The notes under the pieces: generated by a model
Seen by the model: only the letters and a program-made list of their open reading frames with translations
Databases searched by the model: none
What the model was told of the DNA's origin: nothing
From: Betaproteobacteria bacterium
Lineage (GTDB): Bacteria > Pseudomonadota > Gammaproteobacteria > Burkholderiales > SG8-39
Length of the DNA: 10,196 nt
NCBI GenBank assembly: GCA_004298295.1
Contig: SCUH01000348.1
Coordinates: 1 to 10,196 of the forward strand
Reading direction: 5' to 3'
Part shown: positions 5,164-10,196 of the stretch, in pieces
Layout: each line of letters begins with the position of its first letter
Numbering within the stretch: position 1 is the first letter of the stretch
Translations under genes and position numbers: made by a program

Positions 5164-6048
5164 TCAGGCGTTCCACAGCCACGCGGCGCCGCGCACGCCG
5201 CTCGAATCGCCGTGCGCGTGGCGCGCGAGCCGGGTCGTGACGCGATCCGAAAACACGTGCGGCAGCCACAACTCGGGGACGCGCGTGTAGAGCCGGTCGA
5301 TGTTCGACATTCCGCCGCCGAGTACGATGACATCGGGATCGAGAATGTTGATCACGCCGGCCAGCGAGCGCGCCAAGCGCTCCTCGTAGCGCGCCAATGT
5401 AGCTTCGCAGCGCGCCTCGCCCTGCGCGGCGCGTGCGACGATCTCCGGCGGCTGCAACGCGGTACCCGAATCGCGCTCGAAGCCCGGACCCGAAAGGTAG
5501 ATTTCGATGCAGCCGCATCTGCCGCAATAACAGGGCGGCAATGGCAGATCGGCTTCGCCGGGCTGCGGCAAGGGGTTGTGACCCCATTCGCCGGCGACGG
5601 CGTTCGGCCCCGTGAGCACCTGCCCGTGCACCACGATGCCGCCTCCCACTCCGGTACCGAGAATCACTCCGAATACGACTGCCGCGCCCTTGCCGGCGCC
5701 GTCCACGGCTTCCGAGAGCGCGAAGCAGTTGGCGTCGTTCGCGACGCGCACCTCGCGTCCGAGCGCTGCTTCCAGGTCCTGCATGAGCGGCCGGTCGTTG
5801 AGGCAGGTCGAATTGGCGTTCTTGATGCGCCCGCTGACGCGCGAGAGCGCGCCCGGCGTGCCGATTCCGACGCTCGCTCGCCCGCCCAACTCGCGCTCGG
5901 CCGCGTGCACCAGCGTCGCGACCGTGCGCACCGTGCCAGCGTAATCGCCCTGCGGCGTCGGCAGGCGTCGGCGCAATGCTTCGCGGCCGCCCTCGTCGAG
6001 CGCGATCAGCTCGATCTTGCTGCCGCCGATGTCAATGCCGATGCGCAC
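5164..6048 (-). CDS. mak: Fructokinase, ROK family (Mak-like)
   Basis: A 294-residue ROK-family sugar kinase that aligns end to end with E. coli Mak, which phosphorylates fructose (and mannose) to the 6-phosphate using ATP in the cytoplasm. ATP-binding GIDIGGSK is at 4-11, KNANSTCLN at 76-84, the catalytic Asp105 in ANDANCFALSEAVDG (103-117), and a phosphate loop ILGTGVGGG (129-137). The structural zinc site is complete: His157 of GEWGH plus Cys173, Cys175 and Cys180 in CYCGRCGC. The ending LDPDVIVLGGGMSN (236-249) and HGDSSGVRGAAWLW (279-292) is characteristic of Mak. The start is GTG, preceded by AGGGGG about 7 bp upstream; an in-frame stop at 6082-6084 excludes any longer form. It lies 77 bp downstream of the GYD gene on the same strand and may be co-transcribed with it. 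Confidence 0.94.
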   Translation of the reverse strand: MRIGIDIGGSKIELIALDEGGREALRRRLPTPQGDYAGTVRTVATLVHAAERELGGRASVGIGTPGALSRVSGRIKNANSTCLNDRPLMQDLEAALGREVRVANDANCFALSEAVDGAGKGAAVVFGVILGTGVGGGIVVHGQVLTGPNAVAGEWGHNPLPQPGEADLPLPPCYCGRCGCIEIYLSGPGFERDSGTALQPPEIVARAAQGEARCEATLARYEERLARSLAGVINILDPDVIVLGGGMSNIDRLYTRVPELWLPHVFSDRVTTRLARHAHGDSSGVRGAAWLWNA

Positions 6049-6091
6049 GCCGCGCCCCCTGACGCCACGCCCGCAATGCCTTCATATCGCT

Positions 6092-6122
6092 GCGGGACCC
6101 TCCTCCACCGTACCGGTCCCGC
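6092..6122 (-). other. Inverted repeat between the GYD gene and mak
   Basis: GCGGGACC (6092-6099) and GGTCCCGC (6115-6122) form an 8-bp perfect stem with a 15-nt loop, beginning 3 bp after the GYD stop in the minus direction. The minus-strand loop contains GGTGGAGGAG, a Shine-Dalgarno-like stretch with no well-placed start codon after it. No T-run follows, so it is more likely an attenuating or RNA-stabilising structure than a strong terminator. Confidence 0.4.
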
Positions 6123-6125
6123 TCA

Positions 6126-6452
6126 TCAACCGCCGGGGGCGCGATAGCCCGCACCGCCAGCCTTCTTCATCGCGTCGATCGCCTCTGCGCCGGTCATCAG
6201 GGGTGTCGTCTTCACCGCCTTCAAGCGACCGCTCTGCGACGCGGCGAAGACAAACGCGGCAGCGCTCACGTTATCGGGCATCTGCGAGATGCCCACGACG
6301 TCGTACTCGCCAAAACAGAACCACAGTCCCTCGAGTTTTCCACCCAGCCGTTCCACCACCGGCCGGAGCACCGCGGCGCGGTCCTCGGGGTTCTTCACCA
6401 TCGCAGCAATCGCTTCCGCGGTATAGGCGGCTTGCACCATGTAGTAGGCCAT
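6126..6452 (-). CDS. GYD domain-containing protein
   Basis: A 108-residue protein that is essentially one GYD domain (PF08734), a small ferredoxin-like alpha/beta fold of unknown biochemical role, found in many bacteria. Diagnostic pieces are YYMVQAAYTAEAIAAMVKNP (3-22), RPVVERLGGKLEGLWFCFGE (30-49), the FGEYDVVGISQMPDN segment that gives the family its name, and KTTPLMTGAEAIDAMKKAGG towards the end. The ATG at 6452 is chosen because GAGGAGGGG lies immediately upstream and family members begin MA/MATY. A longer in-frame start at 6593 only adds a basic, low-complexity stretch. No catalytic residues can be assigned. It precedes mak on the same strand, but no functional link between the two is known to me. 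Confidence 0.9.
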   Translation of the reverse strand: MAYYMVQAAYTAEAIAAMVKNPEDRAAVLRPVVERLGGKLEGLWFCFGEYDVVGISQMPDNVSAAAFVFAASQSGRLKAVKTTPLMTGAEAIDAMKKAGGAGYRAPGG

Positions 6453-6593
6453 GACCCCTCCTCGGTTGATTGGACGCGGTGCTCGACGCGGCGGGCGCAC
6501 GAATCGCCGACGCAACGAACAGCGCCGCAGCGGGTACGAGACTTGAATGTCGCTGTTGCGGCTCTTGGCCCCTCCGCGCCGAGCCCGCGGCAA

Positions 6594-6621
6594 AGTCTAC
6601 GCTTCCGCCATGGATTGGGAA
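6594..6621 (-). promoter_or_regulatory. Possible promoter of the GYD gene
   Basis: On the minus strand TTCCCA (complement of 6616-6621; 4 of 6 to TTGACA), a 16-bp spacer, then TAGACT (complement of 6594-6599; 4 of 6 to TATAAT). Transcription would start near 6587, giving a leader of about 135 nt before the ATG at 6452. Both boxes are only moderate matches. Confidence 0.3.
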
Positions 6622-6645
6622 GTCCGGCCGCCGCCGCGTCAGGAC

Positions 6646-6680
6646 AAAAAAAATCCCCGGCGCGCATGACGCGCACCGGG
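6646..6680 (-). terminator. Strong intrinsic terminator reading on the minus strand
   Basis: The inverted repeat CCCCGG-CGCG / CGCG-CA-CCGGGG (6655-6681) forms a G+C-rich stem with a 5-nt loop and a 2-nt bulge. In the minus direction it is followed by one A and then eight Ts (the A-run at 6646-6653 on the plus strand). This is a textbook rho-independent terminator for transcripts coming from the right. No recognised minus-strand gene lies to its right, because the GMC gene is on the plus strand. In the plus direction no T-run follows. Confidence 0.75.
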
Positions 6681-6689
6681 GAAAGGTCC

Positions 6690-6718
6690 GATGCCAGCTG
6701 GGAGACAGTACTGGCATC
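6690..6718. repeat. Bulged inverted repeat (hairpin) next to the orphan terminator
   Basis: GATGCCAG (6690-6697) pairs with CTGGCATC (6711-6718); inside, CTG (6698-6700) pairs with CAG (6706-6708), leaving a GGAGA loop and a 2-nt TA bulge. The structure forms on either strand. It may be part of a minus-strand small RNA, the leader region of the GMC gene, or a dyad operator. Confidence 0.5.
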
Positions 6719-6722
6719 TACT

Positions 6723-6745
6723 GATTGCAGCCCGCGATTGCAGCC
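6723..6745. repeat. Tandem 10-bp direct repeat upstream of the GMC gene
   Basis: GATTGCAGCC occurs at 6723-6732 and again at 6736-6745, a 13-bp period. It could be a pair of regulator half-sites in front of the GMC oxidoreductase gene or part of the candidate minus-strand RNA; nothing in the sequence decides between them. Confidence 0.4.
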
Positions 6746-6843
6746 AGACCGCAAATCGAAGTGTGCCTGCAGAAGCCAAAAAAATCGGCAATCCAATGGT
6801 CTGGCCGCCGCACGACCAAAGTCGCAATACCGACCGGCGGCGC

Positions 6844-6849
6844 TACAAT
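6844..6849 (+). promoter_or_regulatory. Possible -10 element of the GMC oxidoreductase gene
   Basis: TACAAT (5 of 6 to TATAAT) lies 16 bp before the ATG at 6866. GTCGCA at 6821-6826 is a weak -35 at 17-bp spacing (3 of 6). Transcription would start near 6856, leaving only about 10 nt of leader, which would make the GGAGG at 6857-6861 lie at the very 5' end. Confidence 0.35.
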
Positions 6850-6865
6850 TCACGCCGGAGGCCGA

Positions 6866-8473
6866 ATGCCTGCGACCCTGGGAATCTACGACTACGTGAT
6901 CGCCGGCGCAGGCAGTGCCGGTTGCCTGCTCGCCAACCGCCTTTCGGCGAACCCGGCGAACCGGGTCCTGCTGCTCGAGGCGGGCGGCAAGGACGACTGG
7001 TTCTGGATCGACATCCCGGTCGGCTACCTCTACACCATCGCCAATCCGCGCACCGACTGGTGCTACCAGACCGCACCCGACGAGCACCTCGCCGGGCGCT
7101 CGATCCATTACGCGCGCGGCCGTGTGCTCGGCGGCTGTTCCACGATCAACGCCATGATCTACATGCGCGGGCAGAAGGAAGACTACGACCACTGGGCCGC
7201 GCTCGGCAACGAGGGCTGGTCGTGGAACGAGGTGCTGCCCCTGTTTCGCCAGCTGGAGGACTACGCCGGGGGCGACGCCGACGGCTATGGCAGCGGCGGC
7301 GAGCTGCGCATCGAGGATCCGCGCGTGTCCTGGGAGATCCTCGACGCCTGGCGCGAGGCCGCCGCCGAATGCGGCATCCCGCCGGTCAAGGTGTTCAACC
7401 GCGGCGACAATTTCGGCTGCGCGTATTTCCAGATGAACCAGCGCCGCGGCCGGCGCTGGAGCGCGACCAATGCGTTCCTGCGCCCGGTGCTGAAGCGCCC
7501 CAACCTCACCGTGCTGACCGATGCGCTGGTGAGAAAAGTGCGCTTCGCAGGCCGGCGCGCGACCGGCATCGAATTCCTGCGCCACGGCGAACGGCTGTTC
7601 GCGGAGGCGAAATCGGAAACGGTCCTCGCCACGGGCGCGATCGGCTCACCGCAGATCCTGCAGCTCTCGGGCGTCGGGCCCGCGGCGCTGCTGCAGCGGC
7701 ATCAGATTGCGGTGGTGCAGGAACTTCCCGGAGTGGGTGAAAACCTGCATGACCACCTGCAGATCCGCATGCAATACCGGGTGGCGAACACGAAGACGCT
7801 GAACGAGCGGGTCAACAGCCTCGGCGGCAAGCTGGCGATGGGACTCGAGTACCTCCTGTTCCGCACCGGGCCGCTCACCATGCCGCCGTCGCAACTGGGC
7901 GCGTTCGCGCGCAGCGACCCTTCGCAGCCGACGCCCAACATCGAGTGGCACGTGCAACCGCTGTCGCTCGACAAGTTCGGCGATCCGCTGCATCCGTTTC
8001 CAGCCATCACGCCGAGCGTGTGCAACCTGCGGCCGACCTCGCGTGGCTGGGTGCGCATCACCTCGCCTGACGCCTCGGCATATCCGGAGATCAAGCTCAA
8101 CTACCTTTCGACGCCGGAGGACCGCAGGGTGGCGGTCGACGGCATGCGCTTCACGCGGCGCATCATGGCCGCCAAGGCGCTCGCCCGGTACCAGCCGGAA
8201 GAATTCCGCCCGGGCCCTGCGGTGCAGACCGACGCCGACCTGGAGCGCGCGGCAGGCGAACTCGGTACGACCATCTTTCATCCCATCGGCAGCTGCAAGA
8301 TGGGCGCGGATCCGATGTCGGTGGTCGATGACGCGCTGCGGGTCCACGGCGTCGATGCCCTGCGCGTGGTCGATGCCTCGATCATGCCGCGCATCACCTC
8401 CGGCAATACCAACGCCCCGGCCTATCTGATCGCGGCAAAGGGCGCGCAGATGATCCTTGCCGCCCGGCATTGA
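6866..8473 (+). CDS. GMC family FAD-dependent oxidoreductase (choline/alcohol dehydrogenase-like)
   Basis: A 535-residue glucose-methanol-choline oxidoreductase, the usual length for choline dehydrogenase-type members. The FAD motif GAGSAG is at 14-19 with Glu38 ending the second strand (VLLLEAGG). GMC signature 1, GRVLGGCSTINAMIYMRG, is at 85-102, and signature 2, ATGAIGSPQILQLSGVGP, at 255-272. The active-site pair is intact: His472 in IFHPIGSCKMG, and Asn516 in SGNTNAPAYL, spaced 44 residues apart as in choline oxidase (His466/Asn510). It oxidises an alcohol to an aldehyde; the substrate cannot be read from sequence, and no betaine aldehyde dehydrogenase or transporter for choline is next to it. 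ATG 6866 is chosen over an in-frame ATG at 6725 because GGAGG lies 4 bp upstream and the FAD domain starts at residue 9. No signal peptide is seen. Confidence 0.93.
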   Translation: MPATLGIYDYVIAGAGSAGCLLANRLSANPANRVLLLEAGGKDDWFWIDIPVGYLYTIANPRTDWCYQTAPDEHLAGRSIHYARGRVLGGCSTINAMIYMRGQKEDYDHWAALGNEGWSWNEVLPLFRQLEDYAGGDADGYGSGGELRIEDPRVSWEILDAWREAAAECGIPPVKVFNRGDNFGCAYFQMNQRRGRRWSATNAFLRPVLKRPNLTVLTDALVRKVRFAGRRATGIEFLRHGERLFAEAKSETVLATGAIGSPQILQLSGVGPAALLQRHQIAVVQELPGVGENLHDHLQIRMQYRVANTKTLNERVNSLGGKLAMGLEYLLFRTGPLTMPPSQLGAFARSDPSQPTPNIEWHVQPLSLDKFGDPLHPFPAITPSVCNLRPTSRGWVRITSPDASAYPEIKLNYLSTPEDRRVAVDGMRFTRRIMAAKALARYQPEEFRPGPAVQTDADLERAAGELGTTIFHPIGSCKMGADPMSVVDDALRVHGVDALRVVDASIMPRITSGNTNAPAYLIAAKGAQMILAARH

Positions 8474-8506
8474 ACCCCGGCCGGCGAACCCCATCTAAGA
8501 CTGGGC

Positions 8507-8527
8507 TATCATTCGCCGCCCTGGAGG
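8507..8527 (+). promoter_or_regulatory. Possible -10 element and ribosome binding site of htpX
   Basis: TATCAT (8507-8512) could serve as a -10 box, placing the transcript start near 8519, and GGAGG (8523-8527) lies 10 bp before the ATG at 8538. No good -35 box is visible, and no heat-shock sigma-32 promoter or CpxR site is evident by eye. Confidence 0.3.
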
Positions 8528-8537
8528 CCCCAAGTCC

Positions 8538-9419
8538 ATGAAACGAGTCATCCTTCTCATCGCCACCAACCTGGCCGTGATGGTTCTGCTTTCGATCGTC
8601 ATCTCGGTCCTCGGCATTGACCAGGCGCTCGCGCGCGAAGGGCTGCAGGTTGGGCCGTTGCTGGTCATGGCCTCGATCTTCGGTTTCGGCGGCGCCTTTG
8701 TCTCGCTCCTCATCTCCAAGCGCATGGCGAAGTGGTCCACGGGAGCGCAGGTGATCGACGGCACCGAGGGCTCCACGCAGTACTGGCTGGTCGAAACCGT
8801 GCGCCGCCTCGCGGAGCGCGCCGGCATCGCGATGCCGGAAGTCGCCGTCTACGAGGGCGAGCCGAACGCCTTTGCCACGGGGGCGTTCAGGAACTCGGCG
8901 CTGGTCGCGGTCTCGTCCGGGCTGCTGCAGTCGATGAACCGCGACGAGGTCGAGGCGGTCCTCGGCCACGAGATCGGTCACGTCGCCAACGGCGACATGG
9001 TCACGCTCACCCTCATTCAGGGCGTCGTCAACACCTTCGTCATCTTCCTGTCGCGCGTCATCGGTTACGTGGTCGACCGCGTCATCCTCAAGAACGAGCG
9101 TGGCTACGGCATCGGCTATTTCGCCGCGGTGATGATCAGCCAGATCGTGCTGGGCGTTCTGGCGTCGATCATCGTCGCCTGGTTCTCGCGCCAGCGCGAA
9201 TTCCGCGCCGACGCGGCCTCGGCAACCCTGCTCGGCTCACCGCAGCCGATGGTCAATGCCCTCGCACGGCTCGGCGGCCTGCAGCCGGGCGCGCTGCCGG
9301 CCTCCTTCCAGGCTTCCGGCATCAACGGCGCCTCGGGCTGGATGAGGCTTCTTTCCTCACACCCGCCGATCGAGCAGCGCATCGCCGCCCTGCAGGCGCG
9401 CGCCCCCGGGCAGGTGTGA
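8538..9419 (+). CDS. htpX: Protease HtpX, M48 family membrane zinc metalloprotease
   Basis: A 293-residue inner-membrane zinc endopeptidase, the same length as E. coli HtpX, which degrades misfolded membrane proteins alongside FtsH. Two N-terminal membrane segments (about 4-26 and 40-60) precede the catalytic domain. The zinc motif HEIGH is at 144-148 and the third ligand is Glu221 in SRQREFRADAAS. Further hydrophobic segments lie at about 160-180 and 190-215. Family blocks such as EGEPNAFATGAFRNSALVAV, LLQSMNRDEVEAVLGHE and the ending LLSSHPPIEQRIAALQ are all present, so the protein looks complete and active. The start is supported by GGAGG 10 bp upstream and by the MKRVILLI beginning. The MFS gene follows 80 bp downstream on the same strand, with a hairpin between. 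Confidence 0.97.
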   Translation: MKRVILLIATNLAVMVLLSIVISVLGIDQALAREGLQVGPLLVMASIFGFGGAFVSLLISKRMAKWSTGAQVIDGTEGSTQYWLVETVRRLAERAGIAMPEVAVYEGEPNAFATGAFRNSALVAVSSGLLQSMNRDEVEAVLGHEIGHVANGDMVTLTLIQGVVNTFVIFLSRVIGYVVDRVILKNERGYGIGYFAAVMISQIVLGVLASIIVAWFSRQREFRADAASATLLGSPQPMVNALARLGGLQPGALPASFQASGINGASGWMRLLSSHPPIEQRIAALQARAPGQV

Positions 9420-9444
9420 AGCACCCGCTCTGACGCCGCTCCCG

Positions 9445-9474
9445 CCACGCTGGCAGGACGCCCTGCCGGCGTGG
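9445..9474 (+). terminator. Stable hairpin after htpX, possible weak terminator
   Basis: CCACGC-T-GGCAGG (9445-9457) pairs with CCTGCC-G-GCGTGG (9462-9474), giving a 13-bp stem with a single U-G wobble on the plus-strand RNA and the loop ACGC. It is followed by TATTTG, which is T-rich but not a full T-run, so termination may be partial, with some reading into the MFS gene. Confidence 0.5.
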
Positions 9475-9499
9475 TATTTGTCGTATTGGGCGCGACCGC

Positions 9500-10196
9500 A
9501 TGAAACTCGCCGCCATCGTCCTGCTCACGGTGCTTGCGCATACCGGTTTCGTCGGCAGCCGCATGCTGGTGTCGCTCTACGCCATCCACCGGCAGGCCTC
9601 GCCGTTCACGATCGGCCTGCTGATGGCGCTCTACGCGCTGCTGCCGATGCTGCTCGCAGTATCGGCCGGCCGGTTGATCGACCGCGTCGGCACGCTGCGG
9701 CCGCTGGCGTGGTCCGGCCTCGCGCTGGTCGCCGGCCTTGCATTGCCGTACGCCTGGCCTGCGCTGCCGGGGTTGTTCGTCGCCGCGACGCTCATCGGCA
9801 CCGCGTTCATGGTGGTCCATGTGTCGCTGAATCATGCGGTCGGCTCGATGGGCACGCCGGCCGACCGCGCGGTGAATTTCAGCTGGTTCTCGCTCGCCTT
9901 CTCGATCAGCGGCTTCTGCGGTCCGCTGCTCACGGGATTGTCCATCGACGCGGCGGGCCACAGGCCGACTTTCCTGCTGCTGGCGGCGTTCCCCGCAGCA
10001 GGCCTGATGCTACTCTACCTCTACCGGCATGCGATGCCGCACCGGCACGGGCCGCGCGTCGAAGGCGGCGAACGCCGCGTCGCGGACCTGCTGCACGAGC
10101 CGCGCCTGCGCGGCGCGTTCATCGCCAGCGGGCTGCTCGCCATGGGCTGGGACCTGTACACCTTCGTGATGCCGATCTTCGGTTCCGCCATCGGCC
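9500..10196 (+). CDS. MFS transporter, N-terminal part (3' end outside window)
   Basis: ATG 9500 opens a frame that stays open to the window edge, giving 232 residues. The protein has repeated hydrophobic segments (about residues 3-20, 38-56, 70-88, 93-112, 128-150, 158-175 and from 208), as in the N-terminal half of a major facilitator. The loop between the second and third helices carries the MFS motif A: SAGRLIDRVGTLRPL (about 56-70), matching GxLaDRxGxr. VNFSWFSLAFSISGFCGPLL is a typical fifth-helix stretch. After a hydrophilic linker (YRHAMPHRHGPRVEGG...ADLLHEPRLRG) the second half begins. The substrate is unknown; a drug/metabolite efflux-type carrier is possible. No clear Shine-Dalgarno sequence is seen before the ATG. 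It was identified by direct translation and is not complete. Confidence 0.85.
   Translation, partial: MKLAAIVLLTVLAHTGFVGSRMLVSLYAIHRQASPFTIGLLMALYALLPMLLAVSAGRLIDRVGTLRPLAWSGLALVAGLALPYAWPALPGLFVAATLIGTAFMVVHVSLNHAVGSMGTPADRAVNFSWFSLAFSISGFCGPLLTGLSIDAAGHRPTFLLLAAFPAAGLMLLYLYRHAMPHRHGPRVEGGERRVADLLHEPRLRGAFIASGLLAMGWDLYTFVMPIFGSAIG

Larger units (their letters stand above)
6646..6860 (-). ncRNA. Candidate small RNA ending at the orphan terminator
   Basis: The minus-strand terminator at 6646-6681 is preceded, in the direction of transcription, by a second strong hairpin (6718 to 6690) and a tandem repeat (6745-6723). This is a common layout for the 3' part of a small RNA. No protein-coding frame on this strand looks real; the only one covering the region ends inside the terminator stem. 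I could not find a clear minus-strand promoter, and I do not recognise an RNA family, so the 5' end given is only a bound set by the GMC start. Confidence 0.3.

Noticed and set aside
3923..5290. 455-codon plus-strand frame overlapping ndh in another frame
   Set aside because: It is longer than ndh but composed mostly of Arg/Ala/Gly/His; ndh in the correct frame shows all NDH-2 motifs, so this is a shadow.
5212..6147. Plus-strand frame opposite mak
   Set aside because: Antisense shadow of a complete ROK kinase; no recognisable motif.
6453..6593. Longer N-terminus for the GYD protein from ATG 6593
   Set aside because: A strong GAGGAGGGG lies directly before ATG 6452 and the family starts there; the extension is Arg-rich with no similarity.
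6725..6865. Longer N-terminus for the GMC oxidoreductase from ATG 6725
   Set aside because: The extra 47 residues are basic and match no signal peptide or family sequence; a good GGAGG precedes ATG 6866, and the family begins shortly before the FAD motif.
6395..7585. 396-codon minus-strand frame across the GYD leader, the orphan terminator and the GMC gene
   Set aside because: It runs through a strong intrinsic terminator and the GYD start region, and its translation resembles antisense of the GMC gene. It could not be the gene served by the terminator, because it continues past it.
9116..9961. Minus-strand frame opposite the end of htpX and the start of the MFS gene
   Set aside because: Arg/Ala/Gln/His-rich shadow crossing an intergenic hairpin; both plus-strand genes are recognised families.
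1..10196. Search for CRISPR arrays, insertion sequences, tRNA genes, attachment sites or a defence/toxin-antitoxin cluster
   Set aside because: No regularly spaced repeats, transposase motifs, tRNA cloverleaf sequence or terminal inverted repeats were seen by eye; the recognised genes are common metabolic, transport and housekeeping families.

Overview
The window looks like ordinary chromosome from a G+C-rich proteobacterium, most likely a betaproteobacterium. The evidence is strong third-position G/C bias, an E. coli-type PepN, HtpX and Mak, and a periplasmic binding protein of the PF04392 type that is abundant in Burkholderiales-like genomes. This is inference from protein families, not a database match. 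No tRNA, rRNA, CRISPR array, insertion sequence, phage gene or toxin/defence cluster is visible.

Layout, left to right. 1-810 (+) is the C-terminal domain of aminopeptidase N (pepN), cut by the window edge. 896-1570 (+) is an NnrU-family membrane protein. 1654-1995 (+) is a DsrC/TusE-family protein with an unusual cysteine pattern: Cys93 is kept, but the normally invariant C-terminal cysteine is Ala104 and the tail is extended. 2155-2223 (+) is a 22-codon reading frame with a very good ribosome binding site, whose stop overlaps the start of 2220-3443 (+). That gene is an ABC-type substrate-binding protein that appears to be an in-frame chimera of two paralogues, with a second signal peptide buried at residues 82-105. 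3457-3876 (-) is a fluoroacetyl-CoA-thioesterase-like hotdog protein. It is divergent, across only 20 bp, from 3897-5147 (+), a type II NADH dehydrogenase (ndh). 5164-6048 (-) is fructokinase (mak, ROK family), downstream of 6126-6452 (-), a GYD-domain protein. 6453-6865 is a 413-bp intergenic region holding a strong minus-strand intrinsic terminator that no recognised gene uses, and a second hairpin. 6866-8473 (+) is a GMC-family FAD oxidoreductase, 8538-9419 (+) is the membrane protease HtpX, and 9500 to the edge (+) is the start of an MFS transporter.

Most genes look like independent housekeeping or metabolic units rather than one pathway. The only plausible operon-like runs are pepN-NnrU-DsrC-like (+), GYD-mak (-) and htpX-MFS (+). 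Several starts (NnrU, thioesterase, ndh) lack a Shine-Dalgarno sequence and have a -10-like hexamer 6-9 bp upstream, suggesting leaderless or near-leaderless transcripts.

I see no large new multi-gene system. The best items for follow-up are the chimeric binding protein, the DsrC-like protein lacking its key cysteine, the orphan minus-strand terminator with its possible small RNA, and the compact divergent promoter between the thioesterase and ndh.
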